A DNA stretch of 64,000 nucleotides from Dyadobacter fermentans (GTDB taxonomy: Bacteria > Bacteroidota > Bacteroidia > Cytophagales > Spirosomataceae). The DNA lies in contig NZ_JAHXBN010000011.1 in assembly GCF_019924045.1 (NCBI RefSeq), positions 62,001 through 126,000 on the forward strand, written 5' to 3'. Position numbers and translations under genes: made by a program. This document shows, piece after piece, positions 1-9,372 of the stretch (position 1 is the stretch's first letter; the number at the start of each line of letters is the position of its first letter). Below the pieces are notes generated by a model. It was not told where the DNA came from. It made no database searches and worked only from the letters and a program-made list of their open reading frames with translations.

Positions 1-788
1 GGAAGACCCAATTTCGCAGCCCATTCTTGGGAAATAGTGCCCATCGACTGGTCGGAGGTGGCAGTATCGGCGAAAAGGCGGTCGCGCAGGCCGTCGAGCA
101 AAGGATCGAGTTCATGGAAGAATGCATTGGACGGAAGGCCATCAAAATCCTGGTGCCAGAGCGCCTTATGCCCAGCCGCGCAGCGGGATCGTTTCAAGAG
201 AAGCGGATCAGTAATACCGGTCAGCTCGGCCGAAATCCAGTCGCAGTGCTCCACCCAGGAAAATGCATGCGCGCGTACAGCCTCGTCCACGCGCAACGTG
301 CGAAGAATTTTAGCCCAAAACCATTCGGAAGAATAGATACCGCCTACATACTTGGTAAAATCAATATCATAACTGTGAGCCAGCCGGTTGATCTCCTCCG
401 CCTCTGCATTGGCGGTATGGTCTTTCCAAAGGATGAACATCCCATTGGGATTTTCTGCAAATTCCGGAAGCAACGCCAGCGGCGTGCCGTTCCTGTCTAC
501 TGCCACAGGCGTCGAACCTGTCGTATCCACCGAAATTCCCCGCACATTTTGCCTTACGGCCGGCGAAGCCTGGTCCAGTGCGCTGTGGACGGCGTTTTCC
601 AGACTTTCGAGATAATCCAGCGGATGCTGCCGGAACTGCGAAACGCCCGCATCACAATATCTGCCTTGCTTCCAACGGGGATATTCCTGTACAGCGGTTC
701 CAACCTGCTCTCCCGTGTCTGCATTCACTACCAATGCCCTCACAGAGTCGGTACCAAAATCAATACCAATGACGTAATTCTCCTTCAT
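1..788 (-). CDS. araB: Ribulokinase, FGGY family (3' end beyond window)
   Basis: Phosphorylates L-ribulose to L-ribulose 5-phosphate in cytoplasmic L-arabinose catabolism. The N-terminal 262 codons are visible. They begin MKENYVIGIDFGTDSVRALV, the phosphate-binding start of the FGGY/ASKHA fold, followed by the ribulokinase-like stretch EYPRWKQGRYCD, then ISVDTTGSTPVAVD and ILWKDHTA, which are typical of AraB. The start at 788 is the Met directly before the conserved VIGIDFGTDS. The gene has no stop inside the window, so its C-terminal half lies to the left. It is downstream of, and in the same direction as, the Nudix-type regulator at 1204-1908, which supports an arabinose role. Other FGGY pentulokinases are possible but fit the N-terminus less well. 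Confidence 0.9.
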   Translation of the reverse strand, partial: MKENYVIGIDFGTDSVRALVVNADTGEQVGTAVQEYPRWKQGRYCDAGVSQFRQHPLDYLESLENAVHSALDQASPAVRQNVRGISVDTTGSTPVAVDRNGTPLALLPEFAENPNGMFILWKDHTANAEAEEINRLAHSYDIDFTKYVGGIYSSEWFWAKILRTLRVDEAVRAHAFSWVEHCDWISAELTGITDPLLLKRSRCAAGHKALWHQDFDGLPSNAFFHELDPLLDGLRDRLFADTATSDQSMGTISQEWAAKLGL

Positions 789-847
789 AAATATCGGTTT
801 AGGATGTTCTCAGACCAATTTGACGCATTTATTTAACTAATCACCTA

Positions 848-867
848 ACAAATATAAATAAATTTGT
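848..867 (-). promoter_or_regulatory. Putative araB promoter -7 box within an inverted repeat
   Basis: Read on the minus strand, TATATTTG (849-856) matches the Bacteroidota -7 consensus TAnnTTTG and lies about 60 nt before the ribulokinase start. It sits in the inverted repeat ACAAAT-N8-ATTTGT (848-867). I see no convincing TTTG at -33. An activator- or repressor-controlled promoter is therefore an inference. Confidence 0.4.
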
Positions 868-902
868 TTTTAGTGTAGTATTGACACAATTTAAATTTTG
901 AT

Positions 903-1204
903 AGGGGGAGGAAAGGGAGGATGGAACGGGAAGAAAGGGAGAGGTCGAATCGCGTAGCGATGCAATATTGGTAGTCAGGTAAATTGATGTATGATCGGGA
1001 AATCCCGTCAGGGATGTAACAACGGAAATAGGAAGGCGATTTGCCTAAGTAGAGTTGTTACATGCCTAACGGCATTTAATAAATACACACAACAACATTG
1101 GCTACCAATATTGCATGCCTAACGACATTTGCTTCAATTCTCCCCTTCCTCCCTTTCCCCCATCCTCCCCTTCCTCCCTTTCCTCCATCCTCCCCTTCCT
1201 CCCC
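903..1204. repeat. Long inverted purine/pyrimidine tract around a REP-like element
   Basis: A purine-only arm built from GGAGG, GGAAAGGGAGG and GGGAAG words (903-944) faces a pyrimidine arm of CTTCCTCCC and CCATCC words (1138-1204). Together they enclose the 180-bp REP-like element. Transcribed, this could fold into a very long imperfect stem. The same words recur in a similar structure at 55865-55965. This accounts for most of the 415-bp non-coding gap between araB and araR. Confidence 0.6.
951..1130 (+). repeat. REP-like intergenic element, copy 1
   Basis: This 180-bp element has subterminal inverted repeats GATGCAATATTGGTAG (959-974) and CTACCAATATTGCATG (1102-1117), matching at 15 of 16 positions. 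Inner inverted arms contain AAATCCCGTCAGGGATG and CATGCCTAACGGCATTT, which carry small palindromes of their own. No reading frame spans it. A second copy, in reverse orientation and about the same length, lies at 36823-37002. The architecture suggests a REP/BIME- or MITE-like element moved by a transposase encoded elsewhere; no transposase is present here. Confidence 0.7.
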
Positions 1205-1908
1205 TATTGACTCTTCATCGAATCCGGCATAAAATTCCAGAACGAGTGGAATTTCGTCTTGTACCGCTCAGCATCCAGCTTGTAAAGGGTGGCTTTTTTC
1301 GTAGCACTATTGTTGTTCTTCTGGCCGGTGTCGATGAGCAGACCGGTGGAGAGCAGCTTCCGGCTGAAATTCCGTCGGTCGATGGGAATGTTATAGATGG
1401 CTTCGTAGAGCTTCTGCAATTGCGGGATCGTGAAACGCTCGGGCAGCAATTCAAAGCCGATCGGATGCAAGGCCGCATTGTATTTGAGGTGCTCGATCGC
1501 CCGGGTTACCATTTTTTCGTGGTCAAAAATCAGTTTCGGCCGGGCATCGAGGGTGATCCAGGAAGCATTATGGCTTTTCACGGCTTCCGAATCGTGGTCG
1601 TCGATTTTAATCAACGCAAAAAACACGACAGAAACCGTGCGCTCACCAGGGTCTCGATCCGCTTTACCAAAAGTTTCCAGCTGCTCGACGTAAATATCTT
1701 TGAGGCCAGTCAGATTGTACAGAATACGGACTGCCCCGTCGGCGAGGTCTTCTTCCGCATTCAAAAAGCCACCCATCAGCGACCATTTTCCTTTTTCGGG
1801 TTCGAAATTCCTTTTGATCAACAGCAGCTTGATATCCTTTCCGTCAAATCCGAAAATAATACAGTCGATGGCCACGAGAATGCGGGAGGCCTGGGGATAG
1901 TTATTCAT
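1204..1908 (-). CDS. araR: Nudix-domain transcriptional regulator of arabinose use (NrtR/AraR type)
   Basis: A 234-residue protein with an N-terminal Nudix fold (residues about 8-140) and a C-terminal winged-helix region (about 150-225). The Nudix box region reads GGFLNAEEDLADGAVRILYN, so the catalytic glutamates of the REUxEE signature are missing. It is therefore probably a sugar sensor, not a hydrolase. This is the layout of the NrtR-family arabinose repressors described in Bacteroides. The ribulokinase directly downstream on the same strand supports arabinose control. A palindrome sits almost at its own start codon (1910-1927), suggesting autoregulation. The family and DNA-binding role are confident; the arabinose effector is inferred from context. 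Confidence 0.8.
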   Translation of the reverse strand: MNNYPQASRILVAIDCIIFGFDGKDIKLLLIKRNFEPEKGKWSLMGGFLNAEEDLADGAVRILYNLTGLKDIYVEQLETFGKADRDPGERTVSVVFFALIKIDDHDSEAVKSHNASWITLDARPKLIFDHEKMVTRAIEHLKYNAALHPIGFELLPERFTIPQLQKLYEAIYNIPIDRRNFSRKLLSTGLLIDTGQKNNNSATKKATLYKLDAERYKTKFHSFWNFMPDSMKSQ

Positions 1909-1909
1909 C

Positions 1910-1927
1910 TAATACGGTGTCGTATAA
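1910..1927 (-). promoter_or_regulatory. Candidate AraR operator at the araR start
   Basis: TAATACGGTGTCGTATAA pairs ATACG with CGTAT around a 4-nt centre. It ends 1 nt before the araR start codon, where a bound repressor would block transcription or initiation. I found no second clear copy before araB, so assignment to AraR is only by position. Confidence 0.35.
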
Positions 1928-2129
1928 GTATTGTCATTCAAGGCACTAACTCAACTACTAGTTACAAAATATTTTCACGGGGAATCCCGGAAAATGTTAA
2001 GTTTATGTTAAGAAAGTAAAAAAAAGTACGAGAATACTTAATCTGTTTAAAGAGTTAAGTCACAAATTTAAGTACGAATTTTGTACCGCTTCTCAGCGAA
2101 AATAATCAGATTATTAAAAGGCTATCTTC

Positions 2130-2717
2130 ATGATGAACAACTTTTACGCCACCTGTTCCGATGAAAATATCCTTGCGCTGATCAGTGAGCAGGACGATGA
2201 GCTGGCCTTTGCGGAACTTTACGACCGTTACTTCAAAACGCTGTTCAATTACGCTTACTCGAAGGTCAACGACCGGTTCACTGCGCAGGAAATCGTACAG
2301 GAGCTTTTTGTCAGTCTCTGGCAGCAACGCCGCCATAACCAGGTGCAATGCGGCCGGTCATTCCTGTTTACGATGGCCAAGCGCCTCATCATATCGTTCT
2401 ACCGGAAAGAATATACCCGCCAGCACCATTACGGCCAATGGGAGATCCACCGCAGCGACACCTCCGAGTTTGCCGACCAGCCTACCCTCGCCTCCGACCT
2501 CCAACACCGCTACGAGGAAGGCCTGCATTTACTTTCCCCGAAATGCCACGAAGTTTTCACTTTGAGCCGCCAGGGTTTTTCCAATAAACAGATCGGCGAG
2601 CAGCTCAATATTTCCGAAAAGACCGTGGAGCAGCACATTACCAAGGCATTGCGCATCCTCAAAGAGCATTTGAAGGAGCATATGATCTGCGCTGTGATCC
2701 TTTTTGCCACTTTTTAA
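2130..2717 (+). CDS. FecI-like ECF sigma factor, locus 1
   Basis: A 195-residue extracytoplasmic-function sigma-70 factor. Sigma-2 lies at about residues 22-90 (FAELYDRYFKTLFNYAYSKV, then QEIVQELFVSLWQQR). Sigma-4 lies at about 130-185 with the helix-turn-helix GFSNKQIGEQLNISEKTVEQH. It should direct RNA polymerase to the adjacent SusC/SusD genes when released by the FecR encoded 72 nt downstream. The protein ends in a hydrophobic tail (MICAVILFATF), which is unusual for a soluble sigma factor and is shared by two other sigma factors in this window. ATG codons at 2130 and 2133 are both possible starts. Confidence 0.93.
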   Translation: MMNNFYATCSDENILALISEQDDELAFAELYDRYFKTLFNYAYSKVNDRFTAQEIVQELFVSLWQQRRHNQVQCGRSFLFTMAKRLIISFYRKEYTRQHHYGQWEIHRSDTSEFADQPTLASDLQHRYEEGLHLLSPKCHEVFTLSRQGFSNKQIGEQLNISEKTVEQHITKALRILKEHLKEHMICAVILFATF

Positions 2718-2789
2718 AAAAAATTTCAAAAACTACTAAGGGTTCGCTTTCCGGCGCGCGACTTCTGGGTTGACAACATCCCCGATCTC

Positions 2790-3806
2790 ATGAAGCCAAA
2801 CGGTATTCCGCCTGCATTACTCGAAAAATACCTGTCCGGTGAATGCACCGACGCAGAAAAAGAACTCGTCGAAGCCTGGTATGCATCGCTGCAAGGCGAG
2901 CCGCGCTATCTGGATCATTTGCCGGATACCGAACAGGACGAAATACGGAACGAGGCATTCGGGAATATCAGGCGGGAACTGAACATGGCCGACCAGGCGC
3001 CGGTGCGCACATTTCCATGGCGCTGGCTCACGGGCATTGCCGCATCCATCGCGATCGTGCTGGGCGTGTACCTTGTCACACAAATCAGAAAAACACCGGC
3101 CACGACCATTTCACAGCAGCTTGACAGCCGGCAACCTTCCGAATTGGTACGTTTTGAAAATAACCAGGAACGGATCGTTACACACCGCCTGCCCGACAAC
3201 AGCTCTATTGCAATGCATCCGCACGCCGTGGTTACCTACCCCGCCGCTTTCGACGCCGACCAGCGGCTGGTGACGTTTTCAGGGGAAGGTTTTTTTGATA
3301 TACAAAAAGATAAAAAGCGGCCATTTTACATCCAGAGCGGCGAAATGGTGATCAAAGTACTCGGTACCAGTTTCAATGTAAAGGCGCCGCAGAACCGCAA
3401 GATTTTCCAGGTAGACGTCGTGACGGGCACGGTGGAAGTGCGCACGTATGCCGAAACAAACCAGTCTCAGCAGGTAATCCTGAAACCGCAGCAACAGGCA
3501 TTGTTCGAACTGGATTCGAAGCGGCTGATCTCGAAAACGTCACCACTGCAAACCAAAAAGGAGATCTACGAACCGGTTACCATTGTATTTGAGGAAACAC
3601 CGCTGAACAAGGTGATCGAGCAGCTGGAAAAACGCTTCAATGTATCGATCTCACTCGCGAACCCCGGCCTTGCCAAATGCGGCCTGACGGCCAATCTGGA
3701 GTCGCAGACCTTTCCCGGCATCCTCGAAATCCTTTGCACTTCACTTGAAGTAACCTACACTATATCAGGCAATAATATCACCATTAATGGAGAACCATGT
3801 GAATAA
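2790..3806 (+). CDS. FecR-family anti-sigma factor, locus 1
   Basis: A 338-residue inner-membrane signal transducer. The cytoplasmic N-terminus holds the sigma-binding start LLEKYLSGECTDAEKELVEAW; one membrane segment follows (about residues 79-99, from WLTGIAAS). A periplasmic FecR domain (about 120-220, with FSGEGFFDIQKDKKRPF and VLGTSFNVKA) and a C-terminal DUF4974 domain (about 265-338) complete it. DUF4974 contains the cysteine pattern AKC, ILC and a penultimate Cys (EPCE end). The family relays ligand occupancy of the partner SusC STN domain to the sigma factor at 2130-2717. It is followed by the structured leader of the SusC gene. Confidence 0.93.
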   Translation: MKPNGIPPALLEKYLSGECTDAEKELVEAWYASLQGEPRYLDHLPDTEQDEIRNEAFGNIRRELNMADQAPVRTFPWRWLTGIAASIAIVLGVYLVTQIRKTPATTISQQLDSRQPSELVRFENNQERIVTHRLPDNSSIAMHPHAVVTYPAAFDADQRLVTFSGEGFFDIQKDKKRPFYIQSGEMVIKVLGTSFNVKAPQNRKIFQVDVVTGTVEVRTYAETNQSQQVILKPQQQALFELDSKRLISKTSPLQTKKEIYEPVTIVFEETPLNKVIEQLEKRFNVSISLANPGLAKCGLTANLESQTFPGILEILCTSLEVTYTISGNNITINGEPCE

Positions 3807-3852
3807 TACCCAAAGCTACCCATGATCTTATGAACCCATCCGTACCACCGTG

Positions 3853-3930
3853 AAAAAGGCCGGAAGTGTACCACCACTACCCGGCCCCAAATGCCATCCT
3901 TTTTCTTCGTACCACCGTTTCAAAAGGATG
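3853..3930 (+). promoter_or_regulatory. Two-hairpin structured leader of susC, locus 1
   Basis: An A-tract (3853-3857) is followed by hairpin 1 (GGCCGG at 3858 pairing with CCGGCC ending 3886) and hairpin 2, a 9-bp stem CATCCTTTT (3895-3903) with AAAAGGATG (3922-3930). It ends 39 nt before the SusC ATG at 3970. The same order and spacing occur at 12595-12685 and 59896-59988 with different sequences. The reverse strand of A-tract plus hairpin 1 would read as an intrinsic terminator, so a bidirectional role is possible. Confidence 0.6.
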
Positions 3931-3969
3931 TTTTATCCAATAGTGCCTAACCATCAGACAATCAAAATT

Positions 3970-6900
3970 ATGCAAAAAACAGTACGTAACAAGCCGGTCG
4001 ACTGGCGAAAAATTATGCGCATTGGACTGCTTCAATGGATTCTTGCCGTCTCGCTCGCAGCCGGCAGTTATGCGAAGGAAACCGCGGCCCAGTCTGTGCT
4101 GAGCAAGGACGTGACGCTCACACTCCGCAATGTTTCGCTCAAACAGGCCCTGAATGAGATCCAGGCCCGTACCAATACCCGCTTTGTGTACAGCAGCCGG
4201 GTGTCCGTGAAAGAAAACGTAACGATCGACGTGAAGAACCAGAAGCTTTCCAGGATCCTGGACCAGCTGCTGGCCCCTCGTGGGATCAATTACAAGGTGA
4301 TCAACAACCAGATCGTGCTCGCGAAGACGCGCGTCAGCCGTGAGGAATCGGTGATCCCCGAACTGGAAGAAAAATTGCATCAATATGTACTGCCCACCGA
4401 AATCCAGGTGCGCGGGACCGTGAGCTCATCGGACGGCCAGGGTACGCTACCGGGCGTAAGCATCGTCGTGAAGGGAACCTCGCAGGGCACCACCAGCGAC
4501 GTCAACGGAAAGTTCGAAATCACCGTGCCGAATGTGGAATCGGCATTGGTTTTCAGTTTTGTAGGTTATGTTTCGCAGGAAATCGTGGTGGGCAATCGCA
4601 ACGAAATCAATGTGACTTTGCAGGCAGATAACAAGGCATTGTCGGAACTCGTGGTGGTGGGTTACGGAACGCAGAAACGCGTGAACCTGACCGGCGCCGT
4701 GTCGCAGGTGCAATCCAAAGACCTTGAAAACCGCCCGTTGAACAACATGACGCAAATCCTGCAAGGGATGGTGCCCAACCTGAACATTACATTCAGCACC
4801 GGGCAGCCGGGTAAGGGAGGGGCTTTGAACGTGCGCGGAGAAACTTCCATCAGCGGCAGCGCGCCGCCGTTGGTGTTGATCGACGGTATTCCGGGCGATA
4901 TCAACCGCATCAACCCCGGGGACGTGGAGTCGGTTTCGGTACTGAAAGATGCTGCGGCTTCTGCCATCTACGGTGCGAGGGGCGCATTCGGGGTAATTTT
5001 GGTCACGACCAAAACCGCGAAGAATGGAAAGACCTCGGTTTCGTACAGCAACAACTTCGGCTGGTCGAAACCTACCATTCATACCAACTTCATGACCAAT
5101 GGTTATGATTATGTTAAAATCAATGACGAAGCATTTATCCGTGCGACGGGCAACAGCTACACCCGCTATTCGGAAGAAGATTACAAGGAAATAGAGGCAC
5201 GCCGCTATGACAAGACCGAAAACCCGGCGCGGCCATGGGTGGTTGTGAAGAATGTGAACGGCAAGGACATTTACAATTACTACGGTAATTACGACTGGTG
5301 GAATACGATCTTCGATATGAAGCAGCCGTCACAGCAACACAACCTCAACCTTTCGGGCGGAACGGACAAGATCAACTACTTCCTGTCGGGCTCGTTGTTC
5401 TCTAAGGATGGCATCATGCGTATCAATACCGACAACTTCAAGTCGTACACACTGCGCAGCAAGATCAACGCTCAGCTTACGCCATGGCTGAAAGTGAGCA
5501 ACAACACCCAGTACTTCGATTCACGGTATAAATATCCGGGCCTCGAAGGCGGGGCCAACTCCAACTTTGTGGCCATTACCGTGCATGCGTTGCCTATTTA
5601 CGCGCCGCGTAACCCGGACGGCACGCCTACGTACAACACCTTGAAAAACAACTATTCGATCGGCGACGGTTTATTTGCCAACCTGCTCAAAGGCGTTGCG
5701 GGCGGCGAGCAGAAAGTGCATGAGCTGACGACCATTAACACCGTTGAACTGAGTCTTGCCAAGAACTGGAACCTCACCGCCAACCATTCCTACTCGTTCT
5801 ACATCACCGACGACTGGTACCGCTCCGCCGTGGCGACCTATTCGGTTCAGCCGGGCATTTTGGCTACTGTACCGAACTATAATACCGACCAGTTGAAGAA
5901 AACATTCTGGTTCGATCCGCAGAACGTGGTGAACGTGTTTTCATCCTACAACCATACTTTCGGTAAGCATTATGTGAGTGCTACGGCGGGTATCAACTAC
6001 GAAACGCGCAAGCACCAGGTATTGGGGGGATCACGCAAGAACCTTCTTTCCGAAAGCCTCAACGACCTGAACCTCGGAACCGGCGAGCAGCTCGTGAATG
6101 GCGGCGCCTACGAATACGAACTTTTCGGTGCATTCTTCCGGGCGAATTACGATTACCAGGGTAAATATCTCTTCGAAGCAAATGGCCGTCTGGACGGAAC
6201 GTCGCGCTTCGGCAGCGGTCGCCGCAATGGTTTCTTCCCTTCGGTGTCGGCGGGATGGCGTATCAGCGAAGAAAATTTCTTCGAATCGGCACGCAATGCG
6301 GTTAATAACCTCAAAATCCGTGCTTCTTACGGAACATTGGGCAACCAGCTGCCTCCGAAATTCAACGACAATCCTAGCTCGGCGAGTTTCTATCCTTATG
6401 TTCCGATGATGCCTACCGCGCAGTCGACCTGGATTACCAATGGCCAAAAACTGCAATATGTAAGCAGCCCGGCCCCTATTTCAGCAGGACTTACCTGGGA
6501 ATCGGCTACAACTTCGAACATCGGTCTCGATGCGACATTGCTAAAAAACCGCCTGAATATTTCATTCGACGGCTACGTCCGCAATACCAAAGGCATTCTC
6601 GTTCCGGGCCAGGTGCTTCCGTCGGTGTACGGAGCAACCGTGCCTACCCAGAATGCGGGTAATATCCAGACCAAAGGTTTCGAGCTGACCCTCGGCTGGG
6701 CCGACCGTTTCAAAGTGGCGGGTAAGCCGTTCTCTTACAATGTATCGTTCGTCGTGTCCGACTCCCGCTCGAAGGTTACCAAGTACGACAATCCGAACAA
6801 AACCCTCTCGAACCCGTACGTAGGCCAGGAAATCGGCGAAATGTGGGGTTACCAGATCGACGGGATGTTCCGGAGCAACGAGGAAGCACAGGCCTACAAA

Positions 6901-7584
6901 GTTGACCAGACGATCGTGAACAAGCAGCGCCTGAGCGCCCCCGGCGAATGGAGCAAGTTGCAGGCGGGCGACCTGAAATTCGCCGACCTGAACAACGACG
7001 GCAAGATCGACCAGGGCGCGAACACACTGGGCGACCACGGCGACCTGAAAAAGATCGGTAACAACCGCGCACGCTACCGCTACGGGATCAACCTGGGTGC
7101 TTCCTGGAATGGGTTCGACATTTCGGCATTGGCGCAGGGTATCCTCCGCAAAAACTGGTATCCGGGCAACAACGCCGACAAGTTCTGGGGCCCTTACTCG
7201 CGTCCGTACTACTCGTTCATTCCCGAAGATTTCGGCAACGACATCTGGACTCCTGAAAACCCGAATGCCTATTTCCCGCTGTTGCGCGGCTATACGGCCC
7301 TCAATGCCGGCGGTGACCTGAACAGCGCCAACGACCGTTACATTCAAAACGTAGGTTACCTGCGCCTGAAAAACCTGGTGGTCGGATACACTGTGCCGGA
7401 GAAAATCAGCAAGCTGGTGCGCGTTCCGCGGGCCCGCGTGTATGTGAGCGGCGAGAACCTGCTGACCTATTCGCCGCTTCGTTCGAAATACATCGATCCG
7501 GAGGCATTCGACGGCGACGCTACCAACGGCCGTACCTATCCTATGTCGAAAACCATTTCCGTTGGTTTAAACATCACATTCTAA
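3970..7584 (+). CDS. SusC/RagA TonB-linked outer membrane transporter with STN domain, locus 1
   Basis: A 1204-residue TonB-dependent outer-membrane importer. In order: a signal peptide with an extended basic start (MQKTVRNK, hydrophobic core after the internal MRIGLLQ), an STN signalling domain at about 41-117, a carboxypeptidase-regulatory-like beta-sandwich at about 145-220, the plug beginning ELVVVGYGTQK (about 224), and a C-terminal barrel ending SVGLNITF. The STN domain matches the upstream sigma/FecR pair. ATG 3970 is preferred over an in-frame GTG at 3850, because 3850 lies before a structured leader and would put 40 unlikely residues ahead of the signal peptide. It is followed 15 nt later by its SusD partner. 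The substrate is unknown; the terminal phosphoesterase hints at phosphorylated molecules. Confidence 0.95.
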   Translation: MQKTVRNKPVDWRKIMRIGLLQWILAVSLAAGSYAKETAAQSVLSKDVTLTLRNVSLKQALNEIQARTNTRFVYSSRVSVKENVTIDVKNQKLSRILDQLLAPRGINYKVINNQIVLAKTRVSREESVIPELEEKLHQYVLPTEIQVRGTVSSSDGQGTLPGVSIVVKGTSQGTTSDVNGKFEITVPNVESALVFSFVGYVSQEIVVGNRNEINVTLQADNKALSELVVVGYGTQKRVNLTGAVSQVQSKDLENRPLNNMTQILQGMVPNLNITFSTGQPGKGGALNVRGETSISGSAPPLVLIDGIPGDINRINPGDVESVSVLKDAAASAIYGARGAFGVILVTTKTAKNGKTSVSYSNNFGWSKPTIHTNFMTNGYDYVKINDEAFIRATGNSYTRYSEEDYKEIEARRYDKTENPARPWVVVKNVNGKDIYNYYGNYDWWNTIFDMKQPSQQHNLNLSGGTDKINYFLSGSLFSKDGIMRINTDNFKSYTLRSKINAQLTPWLKVSNNTQYFDSRYKYPGLEGGANSNFVAITVHALPIYAPRNPDGTPTYNTLKNNYSIGDGLFANLLKGVAGGEQKVHELTTINTVELSLAKNWNLTANHSYSFYITDDWYRSAVATYSVQPGILATVPNYNTDQLKKTFWFDPQNVVNVFSSYNHTFGKHYVSATAGINYETRKHQVLGGSRKNLLSESLNDLNLGTGEQLVNGGAYEYELFGAFFRANYDYQGKYLFEANGRLDGTSRFGSGRRNGFFPSVSAGWRISEENFFESARNAVNNLKIRASYGTLGNQLPPKFNDNPSSASFYPYVPMMPTAQSTWITNGQKLQYVSSPAPISAGLTWESATTSNIGLDATLLKNRLNISFDGYVRNTKGILVPGQVLPSVYGATVPTQNAGNIQTKGFELTLGWADRFKVAGKPFSYNVSFVVSDSRSKVTKYDNPNKTLSNPYVGQEIGEMWGYQIDGMFRSNEEAQAYKVDQTIVNKQRLSAPGEWSKLQAGDLKFADLNNDGKIDQGANTLGDHGDLKKIGNNRARYRYGINLGASWNGFDISALAQGILRKNWYPGNNADKFWGPYSRPYYSFIPEDFGNDIWTPENPNAYFPLLRGYTALNAGGDLNSANDRYIQNVGYLRLKNLVVGYTVPEKISKLVRVPRARVYVSGENLLTYSPLRSKYIDPEAFDGDATNGRTYPMSKTISVGLNITF

Positions 7585-7599
7585 AAGGCATTCCTACCG

Positions 7600-9339
7600 A
7601 TGAAAAAAATTCTTAGCATTATAGCCATCACCATGGGCCTTGCAGCCTGTGACCTGGAACAGCTTCCGCAGGACGCAATCTCGCCGGAAACGTTCTTCAA
7701 TACCGAAAACGACCTTTTGCTTTATACCAACTCCTTTTACAATGCCCTGCCCAGCGCAGAAGACGTGTACAATGAGGATGTCGACAACGTGGTGAAAACC
7801 AGCCTGCGCGACGAGTTACAGGGAACGCGGGTGGTACCAGCCACCGAAACCGACGCCAACGGATGGCGGTGGACCGATTTGCGGAACATCAACTACTTCC
7901 TGGCCAACTCCGGCAAATGCCCCGACAAGAAGGCTGTCGCCAAATACAATGGCCTTGCCCGTTTTTTTCGTGCTTACTTCTATTTCAAAAAAGTGAAGCG
8001 CTTCGGCGACGTGCCCTGGTACTCGACTACCATCGAGCTTGAAGACCAGGAGCTGCTCACAAAACCCCGCGACCCGCGCGCACTCGTGATGGACTCGGTA
8101 ATGGCCGATATCGATTATGCGATCGCCAACCTCGACGCCAGCCGCCAGGTGTCGACCGTTACCAAATGGACTGCATTGGCCCTGAAATCACGCATTGCAT
8201 TGTATGAAGGCACATTCCGCAAATATCACCCGGAATATAACCTGCCCAATGCCGACAAGTTCCTCGACGCCTGTATTTCTGCTTCGGAAGATTTGATAAA
8301 GAACAGCGGCTACACCATTTACAAAGCCACACCGGCCACCGCTTATCTCAAACTTTTCTCTTCCGATAATGCGATTGCCGACGAGATCATTCTGGCAAGG
8401 GATTTCAGCGACGAATTGCAGGTTTACCATAACCTCAACTACTACACCATGACCGCATCCTACGGACGGCCGGGTCTGGAGAAAAAACTGGTGAACAGCT
8501 ATCTGATGGCCGACGGCTCCCGCTTCACGGATAAGAAAGACTACGAAACCATGCAGTTTTTCGAGGAAGTACAAAACCGTGATCCGCGCCTTGCGCAGAC
8601 GATCCGCACCCCCGGCTACACGCGGATCGGGGAAACGGCGAAACTCGTTCCGGAATTCGGTGCGACAGTAACCGGCTACCAGTTGATCAAGTTCGTTTCG
8701 ACGCCGAAATGGGATACTTTTAACAAGGACATTACCGACATGCCGGTGTTCCGCTACGCCGAGGTGTTGCTGAACTACGCCGAAGCCAAAGCTGAAAAAG
8801 GCACATTGACACAGGCCGACCTGGACATGTCGACCAAGCTCATCCGCGATCGCGTAGGCATGCCGAACATCAATATGGACCAGGCCAATGCAAACCCCGA
8901 CCCTTACCAGGCTGCACAATACACGCAGATTACCGGCAAAAACCTCGGTGTGATCCTCGAAATCCGCCGCGAACGCCGCATCGAGCTGGTGATGGAAAAT
9001 TACTTCCGCTGGGACGACATTATCCGCTGGAAAGAAGGCCAGGCTTTGACCAAACAATTCAAAGGCATGTACTTCCCAGGCCCCGGCCAGTACGACCTCG
9101 ACAAGAGCGGTACCATCGACGTGGTGATTTACGAAGGTACCAAGCCCGACATCAAAGGCGCACAGCTCCTGAAACTGGGCAGCGATGTGTCCCTCGAAAA
9201 CGGAGCCAAGGGCGGTAACATCATCGTGAATGGCCACATTACCAAGAAATTCATCGAAAACCGGGATTACCTGTACCCGATCGCCAAACAGGAGCGCCTG
9301 TTGAACACCAACCTGACGCAAAACCCTAACTGGGAATAA
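7600..9339 (+). CDS. SusD/RagB substrate-binding lipoprotein, locus 1
   Basis: A 579-residue surface lipoprotein that caps the SusC barrel and captures ligand. The lipobox LAAC puts the acylated Cys at residue 17, followed by the usual early helix (FFNTENDLLLYTNSFYNAL). The fold is the TPR-like SusD_3 plus C-terminal RagB/SusD arrangement; VFRYAEVLLNYAEAKAEKG and RRERRIELVMENYFRWDDII are hallmark stretches. It starts 15 nt after the SusC stop, so the two are co-translated. No specificity can be read from the sequence. Confidence 0.95.
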   Translation: MKKILSIIAITMGLAACDLEQLPQDAISPETFFNTENDLLLYTNSFYNALPSAEDVYNEDVDNVVKTSLRDELQGTRVVPATETDANGWRWTDLRNINYFLANSGKCPDKKAVAKYNGLARFFRAYFYFKKVKRFGDVPWYSTTIELEDQELLTKPRDPRALVMDSVMADIDYAIANLDASRQVSTVTKWTALALKSRIALYEGTFRKYHPEYNLPNADKFLDACISASEDLIKNSGYTIYKATPATAYLKLFSSDNAIADEIILARDFSDELQVYHNLNYYTMTASYGRPGLEKKLVNSYLMADGSRFTDKKDYETMQFFEEVQNRDPRLAQTIRTPGYTRIGETAKLVPEFGATVTGYQLIKFVSTPKWDTFNKDITDMPVFRYAEVLLNYAEAKAEKGTLTQADLDMSTKLIRDRVGMPNINMDQANANPDPYQAAQYTQITGKNLGVILEIRRERRIELVMENYFRWDDIIRWKEGQALTKQFKGMYFPGPGQYDLDKSGTIDVVIYEGTKPDIKGAQLLKLGSDVSLENGAKGGNIIVNGHITKKFIENRDYLYPIAKQERLLNTNLTQNPNWE

Positions 9340-9372
9340 TGCATTATCCGACTGTTCCTAACCTTTAATTTT

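Noticed and set aside
1204..1908. Active Nudix hydrolase
   Set aside because: The catalytic glutamates of the Nudix box are absent and a winged-helix region follows, which fits a regulator better.
1129..2019. 296-codon plus-strand frame over araR
   Set aside because: It is antisense to the regulator, begins inside the pyrimidine repeat tract and has a composition typical of a shadow frame.
2072..2090. GTAC...GTAC inverted repeat before the locus-1 sigma gene as an operator
   Set aside because: Short and imperfect, with no matching copy before the other loci; too weak to call.
3850..3969. GTG-initiated N-terminal extension of the locus-1 SusC
   Set aside because: It would translate through the leader hairpins and put 40 residues without homology before the signal peptide.
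8188..9321. Long open frame (377 codons) on the minus strand
   Set aside because: It lies entirely opposite a clear SusD gene, has no recognisable domain, and is explained by GC-rich third positions. The same holds for the frames opposite 6562-7347, 12743-13555, 15104-15769 and 54148-55131.
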